Shown here: positions 12,336 through 24,919 of the stretch, in pieces
Layout: every line of letters starts with the position of its first letter
Position numbering within the stretch: the first letter of the stretch is position 1
NCBI GenBank assembly: GCA_028829895.1
Contig: CM054184.1
Span: forward strand, 51,109,201 to 51,173,200
Direction of reading: 5' to 3'
DNA: 64,000 nucleotides
Origin: Sinotaia quadrata
Taxonomy: Eukaryota; Mollusca; Gastropoda; Architaenioglossa; Viviparidae
The notes under the pieces: model-generated
The model's input: only the letters and a program-made list of their open reading frames with translations
What the model was told of the DNA's origin: nothing
Databases searched by the model: none
Program-made: the position numbers and the translations under genes

Positions 12336-15300
12336 AAGATGCATAAAAGTTTGAGTATTTAATTAGTTAGAAATATACTTTTAGACAAACTCCATTTTCA
12401 TGTCCAGAATATGTAACAAAAGTTTAACAGTTTAATACGTCCTGTACCATGTTGTTATACACCCTATTTGTGTCCATAAGACCTCAAAACCTAGATTATA
12501 TCTCCCTGTTCCATCTAAAGGAGGACAGTTTCTCAGCAATGGAAATGGCTGTGCTCCAATATCTGTGAGTTCTCATTGCAATTTCTGATTTTACAAAGGC
12601 ATAACCCTTTCATGGAACAGTCACACAAAATTTCTAATTATAATTCCTGAACCAGGAAGGAACTCTTTTGCAAATAATGATGATGATCCTATGAGTTCAT
12701 AGTCATACTGATCACTAATCAATTTCATTAAACTAACTGGCACTTCACAGTAGCTATTTAAGGAATGTTATATATCCCCTAATATTGTAATAATTTATTA
12801 TCTTGTTTCTTCTTATTTTCTTATTTTTTTCTTATTTCTTAAGTTTCAAAAATCATAATATGTAAGTGATTCTCACTTTACAGTTATAGCATTTTAAAAT
12901 TACCAGTTCAAAATTTCTGCCATACTGTAAAAAGCATTTATATTGCAATTCAGTGGCAATCATTAAAAATTTGTGCACCAATCAGGCATGCACAAATTTT
13001 TTCTCCAAAAATATATATCTACAGGATAATGCCAATAAATAAGCATTTGAAGTAAAATTTGCAAGTGGATTAACAAAAAGAATCAAATAATCAAACCATA
13101 TTTTTTCACATCAAAAACAATGCAAACAAAATACATTCACTGATTCAGATACACCAAGTAGTTAGCAAAATTGTCTAAACTCTGAGTAATTTTACTCATT
13201 TAATGAACTCAGAAGGCAGAATGAGATTTTCTGTAGTTTCCTACATGGGGCTTTGCCAAAGAAAATCATATTGGTCCATTCCAAGTATGTCATATCTATT
13301 ATTATTAGGGATCAAACAACATTGATACAATTTTCACAATCACTTTCAAATTTTACCCAGTATTAGATGCATACAAGAGTTGTGACAATCAAACTGTGAA
13401 AACAGCTAATTATAACTATAAGCCTCTTGACAATCCCCTTTTTGAAGACACTTTCATACTTGTGTGAGTAACAGTTTATTCATACACAATAAAATACATA
13501 TCATGAAGAATAGAAAAGTGCATGAAAAAAATAGAAACTTTTTGAAGGTAAAAGCCTGCAGTGAGGAGAGCTAGATTTTGATTCATGGTTGTACAGTTTT
13601 ATAACTTTTAAGCACAAATGTATTCTTATTATCATTACATTATTTTGTGGCACTGTTGGCATAAAAGTACTTGTACAAATGCATTTTACTTATGATTGAT
13701 GCTCCATTACCTCCCTAGGGAGTCATTTTGCGATTAGTGTTAAGTCTGTTATTATCTCTGTCCTATGACAAAGGAAACTTGCAAGTTTTTTTTACATCAT
13801 TCATGGCTGATTTGTTGCTAGAATGAGGAAGAGAAATTAAATGTTATTACTAATAAAGTAATAGTAACATTTAACAAAGGGCAGGGAATTTATAAGTTTT
13901 ATTACTAACAATAATATATAACAAGAAGTTGATCTCATAACAGTGGAAATCATTTTACCAGATAGACTAAATAAATACTATAACAATATCAAACTCTATA
14001 TCCAAGTATATATACGTGTAATTAATTACTAAAAAAAGAGGTTTTACCACTGCAGTGTTCTATGGTATTCCTGAAGTATAAGGCTGAAAGTGACTATGTA
14101 AAGAGTTAGCTGGCTATAATTTGTAGCTCATTTGTATAATCAGAATTTGATAACTATGACTCTTTTAATACTTAATAGATTTTAAAATTAAATCTGATGT
14201 AATCAGGCACTAAAAATAAAGGGCACAAATATAAGCTAGGTCCATAACTGTTACCAGTGACTGCTTGAGTTGGTTGTAAAATGAAGGATTCTAAGAAATA
14301 AAGTTTAAAAACAAAATTTAAAAAAACACTTCAGTGTTCATTTTATGTATGACTCCCCACCACCATCCTGAGTCAGAATGGTACACCATCCTGAGTCAGA
14401 ATGGAGTAAGACCCAAAGAGATTGATACAAAGCACAAGACTATTCTTACTTAATTCTTATCAATGAAACTGAAAGCCAGATGTGTGAAACTGATCCCTTA
14501 ATTTAAGAAAGACAACAGCAAATTTAATTACCGGAAATAAGGCCCAGTCATTCCTGAGAACAAGGCAAATCCAAAACCTATTTTCTGAGTCTATTTCTGA
14601 CCCCTCAAGAGATTGAAACAAATTAAATAGAAAGAAAAACAACAACACACTGTCATAATAAACTGTGATGGCTGATTTATAATATTGCATCTAGTCTTAC
14701 TGATATAAACATTTCCTCTTACTCAATCATAATGATAATAACTGAAGTAATCTCATATAAATGCAAAAAATAAAACCACTTAAAAAAAAATTCTCAATTA
14801 CATCCCAAATATCTTATAATACTTTTGTCAATACTACAGTCTATTATATTTTTTTATAATTTACAAAGAAAATAACTGAAGAATGGGTGGAGACAATACA
14901 AAAGACAGTCACAAAAAATTTTGTTAAATTAAGAGAAAACAAATATAATCAATTTCACTCAGATATACTCCCAAGTTATAATTCAAAACTATATTGTTTA
15001 TAAAAGAAAAATTATAGCATAAAAAGCACCAATCATCAAACATTTTATTTTTAACTTTTAGAATTCTCTTACAAAACGTTTGTCCCTTAATCAAGTTAAT
15101 GTAAACAAATTTGAAATTAAATCATTCTCAAAATCAAAGCAATCTCATTTTTTTAAAAGTGAAATCTGTCTCAAATATTCTCAACAAATGATAACTATCA
15201 CATTCTCAAAGACTAGAGTGAAATATATCTAAATGCATGAAACCAAATTAATTGACATATAAACATTATCAGCATTAACTGTCATATAATAGTAATACTC

Positions 15301-16623
15301 TTTGCTATAAATACAAAATAATTTTGAATAACATGCATTTAATGTAAAAGATATTGTTGTAAAAGATAAAAGATAATTATATAAAAGATAAGTAAATAAA
15401 TATATTTTACATTCTTAATAGATTAACTGTAAGTTTAAATTTCAGTGTTATATTTATTCAAAGCTGTTTAACTAAAATCAACATAATCATTAAATGTCAA
15501 TCAAAAACAAAGGTCATACTAATTGCCATGCATATACACAAAGAACATCACACATATAATATTAAGAAATACTTCATGTATTCCTGATGCTTCTTTCCAC
15601 TCTAGTCTTACAATGTTAAAATGAGATATAATGTATTTGTCCAAATCTCACATGACATATTAAATGAACAAAACAAACTGCTGAGTCAATCCACTGGTAC
15701 AATAAAAAAAAAAAATAATTTTAACAAAATGGTGATTGGTAAATCACTTTCCTGAGTCCTATGACAAAGTCAAAGACTACATTACAACTACCAGACATCA
15801 AACCTTTTAATTTTTTTTAAAAGTTACCTTTTTCAAGCTGATAAATTATTAAAGATTTATGTTATCTCAACTCCAGTCGTACAAATCTTCTCCAATATTC
15901 AACTTAGCATTAACTAAAACTAGTAAAAGATAATTAATTTTCTAAAGTTGACAGATTCATAAAATTTTACTATTAATAAAAGAATTTGCAACATAGTTTC
16001 AATTACTAGTGAGTCATCAAACAGGAAAGATTTAAAAGTACATTACTTTCTGCTGAGAGACAGTACTATCTGCAATTTTTTTTTTTTATTAAGTTAAAGT
16101 TTAGAATGATCAAATAATCATATTTAACAAACATAACATTAAAATAACATTTCAGCTCACATTTACAATGAAAAAATGTAGTATTACCTAACATATATCA
16201 AATTATCAGTATAGTTTTACTAATAAGTAATATTGTGTGCTTAATTTGTACAATACAACCATTATTAATGTTAACTATTAATAGCAACAGCATTAAAACT
16301 GCAGGCTCTTTCCACTTCAATGAGCATAGATATGTAACAGAATTAAAGTACTTATTTAGTTATTACAATAGCAAATTCAAATACATATTATTATAATCTA
16401 ATGTTCAAATGTAAAATTATATGCATTCCAAAGTTGTGAGTGAAAATTTCTTCAAACACTGATTTAATTAATTTATTGAACATAGTGAGCCCTTTTTGTA
16501 ACTCTAGAGGTTAAGAGTAGACAGAAATTACTAAGACTCTTACTAGTCTTAGAAAGAGTAAGGCTATACTAGAACACATACTGAAATCACTATCTATAGA
16601 TAATAACTATGATAAATATATAT
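12336..16623. other. AT-rich, CpG-poor stretch, no gene seen
   Basis: Dense stops in all frames. A small hairpin (AAATTTGTGCA / TGCACAAATTT) lies near 12967-13001 and a 24 bp duplication near 14360-14405. Nothing else I can support. Confidence 0.45.
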
Positions 16624-16822
16624 CATGGGTGCACAAACTTTTTAGGCAAGAGGGCCAAATTTCCCATTGATAGTGCGTTGAGGGCCGCAAGTCAGAAAAA
16701 AACAACACAATTAATGAAATAATGTGTTCTACATTCATAATAATGGTAACATACTAAAGTCCTTCGAGGGGGAGGGGGGGCCACACACAGCCCTGTCTCG
16801 GGCCGCGGTTTGTGCACCCCTG
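16624..16822. mobile_element. 199 bp hAT-type MITE
   Basis: Left end CATGGGTGCACAAACTTTTT and right end GTTTGTGCACCCCTG are inverted with one mismatch over 15 bp. Both flanks are ATATATAT, compatible with an 8 bp target duplication, though in low-complexity sequence. Inner GGGCCAAA and GGGCCGC blocks are typical of hAT ends. Confidence 0.75.
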
Positions 16823-18210
16823 ATATATATAATGTCTGTGAAATAATAAGCAATAGAAGTGGTCAGTAAATCCTCAACCCAATCAACCAAACATATGCTC
16901 ATGTCAAAGTAACAGATTAATACTATAAGTACAACACTAATACTAGTAATAGTACTACTACTAGTTACTACTATTTCTACTTTGTCTACAGCAAACAGTG
17001 ATGAAAAGCCATAATTCATAATACTCTAATTTAATAAGTTATTATTACATATGTATTATATTTAATAATAATATTTCAAAAACTGTTGTGTGTTATTATT
17101 TTTGTTTCTTTTGCATATAGTAAACTCAGAGTGGCAGATACTACTTACTAGCACTTACTACAAAAAGTACAATAAATGGGTCAAGAGCTCCCTTTTTGAA
17201 ATAAATAATATGTGCATTTAAATAAAGCAGTGTTTTCTCTTTATTTCAGTACCAAGTAAAATTATAGTTATTAGTATTCAGTATACAACATTCAGTTTTA
17301 AACTAAGTCTTAGCACTCATATGTTACTATTAACAGAATTACTAGTAGCCCACAAACTAGGAATTTATTTCTTTTTATTATTTAATTTATAAAGTTATAT
17401 GATGCAAACATTTCATATCCTTTATATTGTGCACTCATTATTGCTATGTATTTATAAGACCTTAATCTAGTTAATGTTAAATAAAGAGGATTTATTTTTT
17501 CTGTAATTACTAATAGTACATTTATATTTTTTAATGTAATACTTGATGACTTGTAAACAACTGTTTGCTAAAGAGAAATTATTCACAATGACAACTAAAT
17601 GTCATTATATCATTATATGCATATGCTTCTAATTTAGTCTAATTCAAACAATTACAGCACATAGCCTAATAAAATCATGTCCGGAATAACTAAAAAAAAT
17701 AAAATTGCATATAAACTATATAACTTGCGGGCATGCATGCTGATAAACAATTTTACAAGCTCAATGCAGAGGTCAAGGTTTAAATATAATGATACCTCAT
17801 TGCTCCAGAATATGATCATAAATAATAATAATAATATTTACTGTCTTTCATTTTTTTTTTTGGGGGGGGTCTCTGCTTACGATCAAAAACTCAAATACAG
17901 TTTAATTATGCGTACTTTTGTATTATAAATTATAATGATTTAATTTGTAAGAAAGTTTTATATCTCTTGTTATCCGACACTTCATCACAGATGAATCCGC
18001 AACCAATTCGCTAGCTGAACAATTTTGCCCTCCACTGATCTAATCTCGAAAGAAAGCAACAGCAGTGCACATTTACAGGTACTTCCCTTTTCGTTACTGT
18101 ACCTTTTCGTTACTGTACAGAGTGCAGACGATCTTTCAAATCAAACCACCTCCTGACCGTAGGTCAGTCAAATTAATGTACATAATAAGCAAAATTTCAG
18201 TGAATACTTA
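16823..18210. other. AT-rich, no gene seen
   Basis: Short open frames only; a T/G homopolymer run lies near 17852-17870. Confidence 0.45.
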
Positions 18211-18211
18211 C

Positions 18212-18340
18212 CCCATAAACCAGTCCATAGTATCGCGAAGATACTCTGGTAACCTATCCAGTTTGGATGCTTATCCTTTACGCTTAAGAGGATCGCTGCA
18301 GCATGCGCAAACCTCTTCACGCTGTCTGTCGCTCATTCCA
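18212..18340 (-). promoter_or_regulatory. Candidate minus-strand 5' exon facing the 18355 start
   Basis: A strong donor TATGGG|GTAAGT on the minus strand is preceded by ATG (18228, A at -3 and G at +4) giving MDWFM. Upstream lies a short frame MSDRQREEVCACC that stops within the segment. With the plus-strand start at 18355 this would make a head-to-head promoter in CpG-rich sequence. Transcription start is not visible. Confidence 0.2.
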
Positions 18341-18354
18341 AACAATGTTAAAAG

Positions 18355-18427
18355 ATGGCGACTCGCGTATTGATGCGCAAAAGTGGATGCGCGGTGAAAC
18401 ATTACTGCTCTATGCCTCTAAACGACG
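18355..18427 (+). CDS. Candidate first exon with mitochondrial-presequence-like start
   Basis: In a CpG-rich patch, AAGATGGCG opens a frame MATRVLMRKSGCAVKHYC followed by SMPLND, with Arg/Lys and no acid for 23 residues, as in mitochondrial targeting peptides. A donor-like ACG|GTAGTA ends it at phase 1; unspliced, it stops at 18462. Phase agrees with the candidate exon at 20803. No homologue recognised. Confidence 0.3.
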
Positions 18428-19614
18428 GTAGTAAACAAATCTTTTGTAAATTATATGAATAGTCGTTAAAGACAATTTAAATATGACCAGAAATTAGCAA
18501 TGAAACGCTGAATTGGTCTACATCCGGTGTTGCGATTTTTATTTTTCTTGTATAAATCAAGCAGACGATTTGTGATCTCCGATCGGTTTAAATCGTCACT
18601 GACTTCTTTTTCTTTATCATACGAAGTACGGTTTTATCTATATCTTTATTATCTTTCTGCTTCTCAGCACCGCGATAAATCTGTTTTGTTGTTTTATTCT
18701 AGTATATGTGCATGTATATCATCAGTCAACCAGAAGTAAGGCAACTATAGGACTAGCTTAATTTATTTTATTTGCATTCAATGTTGCCATATAGGCCTAC
18801 TATCCTTTTACGATGCATGCCGACTGACATTGGTGTGTTTTTTCTGATTACTCAGTAATTATAAATGTGTGTGTGTGTGTTATCATCTGAGTTTATTTAT
18901 TTGTTAATGTGTATCGAAATCGTAAAGGTGTGTTTTATAGTAAGAGTATAGCGTGTATGTTTTCGGACAGTAGTTCTTTTTGACCTCTGACATCTTATTA
19001 CAAAATTATTTTTCATACAGACCTTCCGGTACATAGTATTCACTGACTTGGATATGGGTATCATCCCTTCCTGTGAAGTCGGTAAGGTGTACGCAAGGCG
19101 CATGCATATTAAGAAATAGCTAGCTTGCTGCAGCATGTCTTTGATGGTTTACACAAGCAAACAGGTATGTACTGTGGTGAGAGCAAGCCCACGACTGACG
19201 CATATAAACAGATTACATTAGGGTTGCTAGAGTTTGATGTACATATTAAACTAGTTAACATTAGGTTTGCCTAATATATATATAGGTAACATTAGAGTTT
19301 GATAGGTAATGTTATGTTTGTTAGAAGTTTGCTGTACATTACTAGAGTTTTATAATAGATATATTATTTTATGTAATGCTTGAAGTTTGCCAGAGTAAAT
19401 GTATTTCGGTTTCATAATAGAGTTTTTTTAAGTCAGCCGCCAGAAACTAATGAAGTGAGATGTTCCATTTACATTTGTAGACTAGAGTTTTGTTTTAATT
19501 TGATGCTTGTGGGTAGATTTTTGTTGTTGTTGTTCAAGTTCTTTTTTTTTTTAGATTTTCAAGAAATAAACAGCAACAAAAAGCATATAGACTGAAGAGT
19601 TTAGTGATATATTC

Positions 19615-20220
19615 CTGTTTTGCATCCTCAATGTCGTAGTCCTTACTCTGCATCCCCTATTCCTTACTCACATCTCATATCTCACAGTCTTTACTCTGCA
19701 TCTCATAGACCTTACTCTACATCCCCTATTCCTTACTCACATCTCATATCTCACAGTCTTTAATCTGCATCTCATAGACCTTACTCTGCATCCCCTGTTC
19801 CTTACTCACATCTCATATCTCACAGTCTTTACTCTGCATCTCATAGTCCGTACCCGTTCATCTTGTATGTCGTAACCCTTACTCTGCGTTTCACTTTGTA
19901 TCTCATAGCTCTTACCTCAAAGCTCGTAGACCGAACTCTGCATCTCGTAATCCTTACCCTTTGTCTCGTAGACCTTACTCCGCATCTCGTAGTCCTTGTT
20001 CTGCATTTCGTTGTCCTTATTCACATATCGTATCTCGCAGTCCTTATTCACACCTCATAGGCCTAGTCCTTACTCCACATCTAGTTGCCCTTACTTTACC
20101 TCTCGTATTTTGTAGTCCTTACTCAACATCTCATAACTTATAGTGCACGTCTCGTAGTCCTTACTCAACATCTCATAACTTATAGTGCACGTCTCGTAGT
20201 TTTGAGTCCTTACTCAATAT
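19615..20220. repeat. Minisatellite with about 69 bp higher-order unit
   Basis: Built from 22-24 bp subunits like CCTTACTCTGCATCTCATAG. The left half shows a 69 bp higher-order repeat (three near copies); the right half is more diverged and richer in CTCGTAGTCCTTACT. Confidence 0.85.
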
Positions 20221-20802
20221 GTTTCGTGTCAGTCAATAGTTCATGAGAGAGTCTAAATTAAATTCGAGATCCATCAATGCACGTAGAAATTTAGCCGCCT
20301 TAAAAGCTGTAGAGAGACTAGCCGTGACTTAAATGTCTATTTCAGCGTTCGGTGAGATGAAGGACAAATGAAAAACACTATCAATGACTAATCGTACAAG
20401 AGACAACGAACCACAACGCCTGTCAGCCAGTAATTTATTCCCATCGTAGAAAGACATTTTGCGATGGACGTTGCTGTAATATATTACGATGAATAGATGC
20501 ACAAAGCTGACACTAAGTTTGCACTGACCGCGGTCTCTTTCTTCTTTTTCTCCCCCACCCTCCTTTAAAATGTTAGGCCTGGCTGTAAACTTGTAGATTC
20601 GTTGTGATTTTAGGTAGGCTTAATTTAGAACGAACTATATTTTCATTACTGCAAAGTTTTTGATAGGAAGGGTAACGTGAAGACAATAAAAGATGCATCA
20701 CGTACTCATTCAATTTACGAAACAAAAAAAAATGAGAAGGTTGGCTGCAAAAAACAGATTTCAGCTCTTGAGCAGTCACCACACTTTTTCTTCGGACTCC
20801 AG

Positions 20803-20951
20803 AAAAAAAAAGAATGGATAAGAGACGCACACGTAAATCTTCCTCTGCATCCAAGCCCTCATCAGAGCTTGAGACAAAAAAACCAACCCCACCGCCTACA
20901 CCAATATACTGGTTTGTATTGCCTCACTTTAAAGTGACCAGTTACAGTTGA
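20803..20951 (+). CDS. Candidate terminal exon, basic then Pro-rich
   Basis: A pyrimidine-rich tract and CTCCAG acceptor precede A-rich codons, then MDKRRTRKSSSASKPSSELE and KKPTPPPTPIYW, ending VTSYS and TGA. Two leading bases complete a phase-1 codon, matching the exon at 18355; joined, they would give a 73-residue protein. An internal ATG (20814, strong context) could be an independent start of a 45-residue frame. An alternative donor, ACTG|GTTTGT, lies at TPIYW. Confidence 0.3.
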
Positions 20952-21378
20952 TTCTCGATGAATCGAAGTTCATGCAGTTGTTTGAAATCAAACCCGATTT
21001 TGCAGAACTAAGTAACGATTTTCAGTATCAACCGTCCCTTTAAATATCAATAATACTTATATAGTGACAGTTTTATAAAGAATGTTATTGGCCAAGCTAT
21101 TCATTGGTATTGCAACAAAAATATCAATGTTAGACTAAGAGAAATATTTATTTTTGATTGGGTTCCATGCATAAACCCGGTAAGCATCAAGGGTTCCACA
21201 CGAGTTCCAACGTTGGAAACCACTGCCATAGTGTATCATGGAGTATATAAGTGCCTTGGATGCAAGTTGTAGTTAAATGTAGTGTGTGTTTGCTGCCTAG
21301 TCTTTTCCTCTTGCCGGTGTAAGTATGTTTAGGGTTTTGTTGGCTTTTTATGCTGTGTTTGGTATGTGTTGCTCAATC

Positions 21379-21918
21379 ATGACTGCAGAACTGGTGGCCA
21401 TTAAAATGGCACTATCCAATACATTATCATCCATCCAACCATCACCCACTATACTGATACTCAAAGACTCCTACTCATTCCTATAGGCAATCGCTCACCC
21501 ACATACAGTAAACCGAAAACAAGAATTAAATGAAATTAGAATCCTATTAAACTAACTCCAACGAATGAACACTAACACCTCCTTCCTATGGATCTCCAGC
21601 CACCAAGGAATCGCAGGCAATGAAACCGCTGATAAAAGAGGGAGAAAAAAAAGGAACTTCACAGGATCTCCCCCTACCAGCCCAATCTACACTACAGAAA
21701 TTATGACAGCTATAAACAATCATTTCAGGAAAATACACACACACACACACACCCACACACCCTCCCCAAATAAAACAGCCATTAAAGCCATATTTACAAT
21801 CAGACTAAATGCAACTCTCAGTCTCCATCACCGAAATGGACAACCTAAAACATACCCACACTGTAACACTGACAACACAATAGATCATTTCCTTACTTTC
21901 TGTTTACGTCAACACTGA
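21379..21918 (+). pseudogene. LINE RNase H domain and zinc-knuckle remnant
   Basis: Plus strand: MTAELVAIKMAL and a broken ILKDSYSF with a stop, then FLWISSHQGIAGNETADK, the RNase H signature near the His/Asp residues, and finally TYPHCNTDNTIDHFLTFC, a Cys/His motif typical of the ORF2 end of I- and Jockey-like LINEs. In-frame stops at about 21486 and 21548 show it is dead. A short CA tract interrupts it near 21739. Confidence 0.75.
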
Positions 21919-22190
21919 CAACACAATAGATCATTTCCTTACTTTCTGTTTACGTCAACACTGACAACACAATAGATCATTTCCTTACTTTCTGCTTACG
22001 TCAACACTGACAACACGGTAGATCATTTCCTTACTTTCTGTTTACGTCAACACTGACAACACAGTAGAATGAGTAGATCATTTCCTTACTTTCTGCTTAC
22101 GTCAACACTGAAAACATTGTAGATCATTTCCTTACTTTCTATTTACAATACGTCAACACTGACAACACAGTAGATCACTTCCTCACTTAT
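21864..22190. repeat. Minisatellite, 46 bp unit derived from the LINE end
   Basis: Seven copies of a unit containing CAACACTGACAACACAATAG and ATCATTTCCTTACTTTCTGT. The first copy is the LINE zinc-knuckle coding sequence (NTDNTIDHFLTFC); the array runs out of it. Confidence 0.9.
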
Positions 22191-22199
22191 TACAGTTAA

Positions 22200-22665
22200 T
22201 AGTGGTTGTTGATAATGCTGCCTGTACGAAATGTACCTTGTACAGTGGAATTGTGGTATTGATAATGCTGCCTGTACGAAATGTACATTTATAGTGTAAA
22301 TGTGGTAATAATGCTGTCAGATCAAACGGTACATTTTAAAGTGTAATTATGGTAATAATGCTATCTGATCAAAAAATACAATCCACTGTGTAATTATGGT
22401 ATTGATAATGCTGTCTGTGCAAAATGTTCATTTTACAGGTATTGATAATGCTGCATGTACGAAATGTACATTTCACAGTGTAATTGTGGTATTAATAATG
22501 ATGCCTGTGCAAAATGTACATTTTACAGTGTAATTATGGGTAGAGATAATGCTGCCTTTGCAAAAAGATGTATATTTGACAGTTTAATTATGTATATGCT
22601 GCCTGTGCGAAATGTACAATTTACTGTGCAATAACGGGTATTGATAAAACTACCCGTACAAAATT
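22200..22665. repeat. Minisatellite, about 50-60 bp unit
   Basis: Eight or nine diverged copies containing TGATAATGCTGCCTGT and ACGAAATGTACATTTTACAG. Confidence 0.85.
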
Positions 22666-22721
22666 CATGGTTAAGCCCTGCATTTCAAGAAAGCACTGTT
22701 TCCATTCACACAGCGGTGTCT

Positions 22722-23268
22722 GGTCAAATCGTGCACAAAGTTTGGCTTAATTACTGTACTGGTCAAATCGTGCACAAAGTTTGGCCTAATTACTGTACTG
22801 GTCAAATCGTGCACAAAGTTTGGCCTAATTACTGTACTGGTCAAATCGTGCACAAAGTTTGGCCTAATTACTGTACTGGTCAAGTCGTGCACAAAGATTG
22901 ACCTAATTACTGTACTGGTCAAGTCGTGCACAAAGATTGGCCTAATTACTGTACTGGTCAAGTCGTGCACAAAGATTGGCCTATTTTACTGTACTGGTCA
23001 AATCGTGCACAAAGTTTGGCCTAATTACTGTACTGGTCAAATCGTGCACAAAGTTTGGCCTAATTACTGTACTGGTCAAGTCGTGCACAAAGATTGGCCT
23101 AATTACTGTACTAGTCAAGTCGTGCACAAAGTTTGGCCTAATTACTGTACTGGTCAAGTCGTGCACAAATATTGGCCTAATTACTGTACTGGTCAAGTCG
23201 TGCACAAATATTGGCCTAATTACTGTACTGGTCAAGTCGTGCACAAAAATTGGCCTAATTATTGTTCG
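22722..23268. repeat. Minisatellite, 39 bp unit, 14 copies
   Basis: Highly uniform. Each copy contains GTCAARTCGTGCACAAAG and TTGGCCTAATTACTGTACTG; landmarks fall every 39 bp from 22731 to 23239, with one 40 bp unit near 22985. Because 39 is a multiple of three, long open frames on both strands are by-products. Confidence 0.95.
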
Positions 23269-23379
23269 GCACATAGTTGCGTTCATATACAAGGAATCTT
23301 TCCCTAACTAGAGATATGAACTTAGCCCTTTATAAGTATACAAGTATTGAACATCACATATAGCTATACAAGTACATTG

Positions 23380-23565
23380 TAGACCTACATACACATATTA
23401 CTAACACATCATACACATATTACTAACACATCATGCACATATTACTAAAGCATCATACACATATTACTAACGCATCATACACATATTACTAACGCATCAT
23501 GCACACATTACTAACGCACCATACACATATTACTAACGCATCATACACATATTACTAAAACAGTC
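23380..23565. repeat. Minisatellite, 22 bp unit
   Basis: About eight copies of ACACATATTACTAACGCATC plus AT, with few substitutions. Confidence 0.9.
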
Positions 23566-24452
23566 AGTAAACAGTGTATGGGGTGTAGTACAGTCACAAA
23601 TTTTTAAAACAAATAGTAAAAATTCGCGGCGGTGTAAATATTGTTTCACTTAGCAAACACGTCTGTCCACGCCAAGTCCGACGACGATTGCACTGCCCTT
23701 TGCCGGACGAATAAGGTTTTGTCACATAGATCAGCAGATATGCTACATTCTTGTCTGCATTTTGAATTAAAACTGTTACGATGAGATAACATCACGCCCT
23801 TGCACGAAGGCTTTGATTTTTATCGCACTTTACTTTTTAAAAAAACAACAACCGCATTCGTGACTTGATAATTCGTGTATTTATTTATTTTATTCTGCCA
23901 TTGCTGGTTAAGAAGATTAATAATCTTACTTAAGGTAAATATATTTATCCTTTAAAATCCGTCAAAGAGGTTGCAATAGCACTCAGCTCTCTTGAGATGT
24001 CGTTATGCAACTGACTAATCCACAGAGCTCTGTGGACTGTTCAGGGACCTGTAATTCCCTTGAGCTGTTAGACTATCGCAAGCTTGAGCGTCAATCATCT
24101 GCATGTTCGTTCACGTCCCTAACCTGTTTAGCGACACAACCATTTGGCTGAATGTAAGCATGAAAGTGACTTCTCGTGTGAATCCATTAAATTTTGGTCA
24201 CGGTTTCACTCTGATGCTGTTCCGGTGCGACCCCTAGCAGCCATCACGTAAAGATGACTGCCTGTATCTGTTGATATTTTTTGTAAAGGCAGTCATGTTG
24301 CTGCTATTCACGACTGGCTTAGACTGCAATGAGAAAAATAACGATTATAATTATTTGACTGAATATTTTTTTTTGCCAAGTTATTTGACCAATACTTTTC
24401 CTGAATTTATTTAGTGAAATAATTTCCGCAGGTTTTGGCCAAATAATCTAGC
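23566..24452. other. CpG-containing intergenic stretch, no gene seen
   Basis: No supportable coding segment or element on either strand. Confidence 0.4.
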
Positions 24453-24919
24453 AGAGGTTGACAAACTTTTTGGACTATTAGACCATTTTAGGAGGTCAAG
24501 AAGGCACACTAGGTCAGAAATGATCTAAAGTACACAATTACTAGGCTTGAATAAAAGTCTTTGCACTTTATTTTGTGCAATTTAATGTGTAATAAAGAGA
24601 AGACACTTCAAGGGGTAGGCATGGACAAAAGTTAGAAAAAATTTGAAAAAAAATTATCTATGTGGATTAATTAGGCCAGTCATACCGATAATACATACAC
24701 TAGTGTGGAACTTTAACTAAGCCAGTGCTTGTACAATTAATATAATTTCGGTTTCTTACTTTTTTTAAAAATAAACTATATTTAGATTGTTGAAATGAAG
24801 GGGAACAAAACCGCGACAATTCAATTACGCCGGATCTAATAATAAATAATTAGGGGGCATTAGGCCAGACTGGAATACTAGGGCCGTATCTGGCCTAAAG
24901 GCCGGACTTTGCCTGGCAC
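24453..24919. mobile_element. Degenerate non-autonomous hAT element
   Basis: Left end CAGAGGTTGACAAACTTTTT resembles hAT ends; right end has GGGCCGTATCTGGCC and GGCCGGACTTTGCCTGG. The termini match only partly when inverted and no target duplication is clear, so borders are approximate. Confidence 0.45.

Noticed and set aside
21180..21235. hAT right end (GTTGGAAACCACTG)
   Set aside because: No matching inverted end or target duplication was found to the left.
22641..23311. Repetitive proteins on both strands in the 39 bp array
   Set aside because: They arise because the unit length is a multiple of three; no start context or flanking coding signal.
23380..23565. CRISPR-like array
   Set aside because: Repeats are contiguous with no unique spacers, and the genome is animal; it is a minisatellite.
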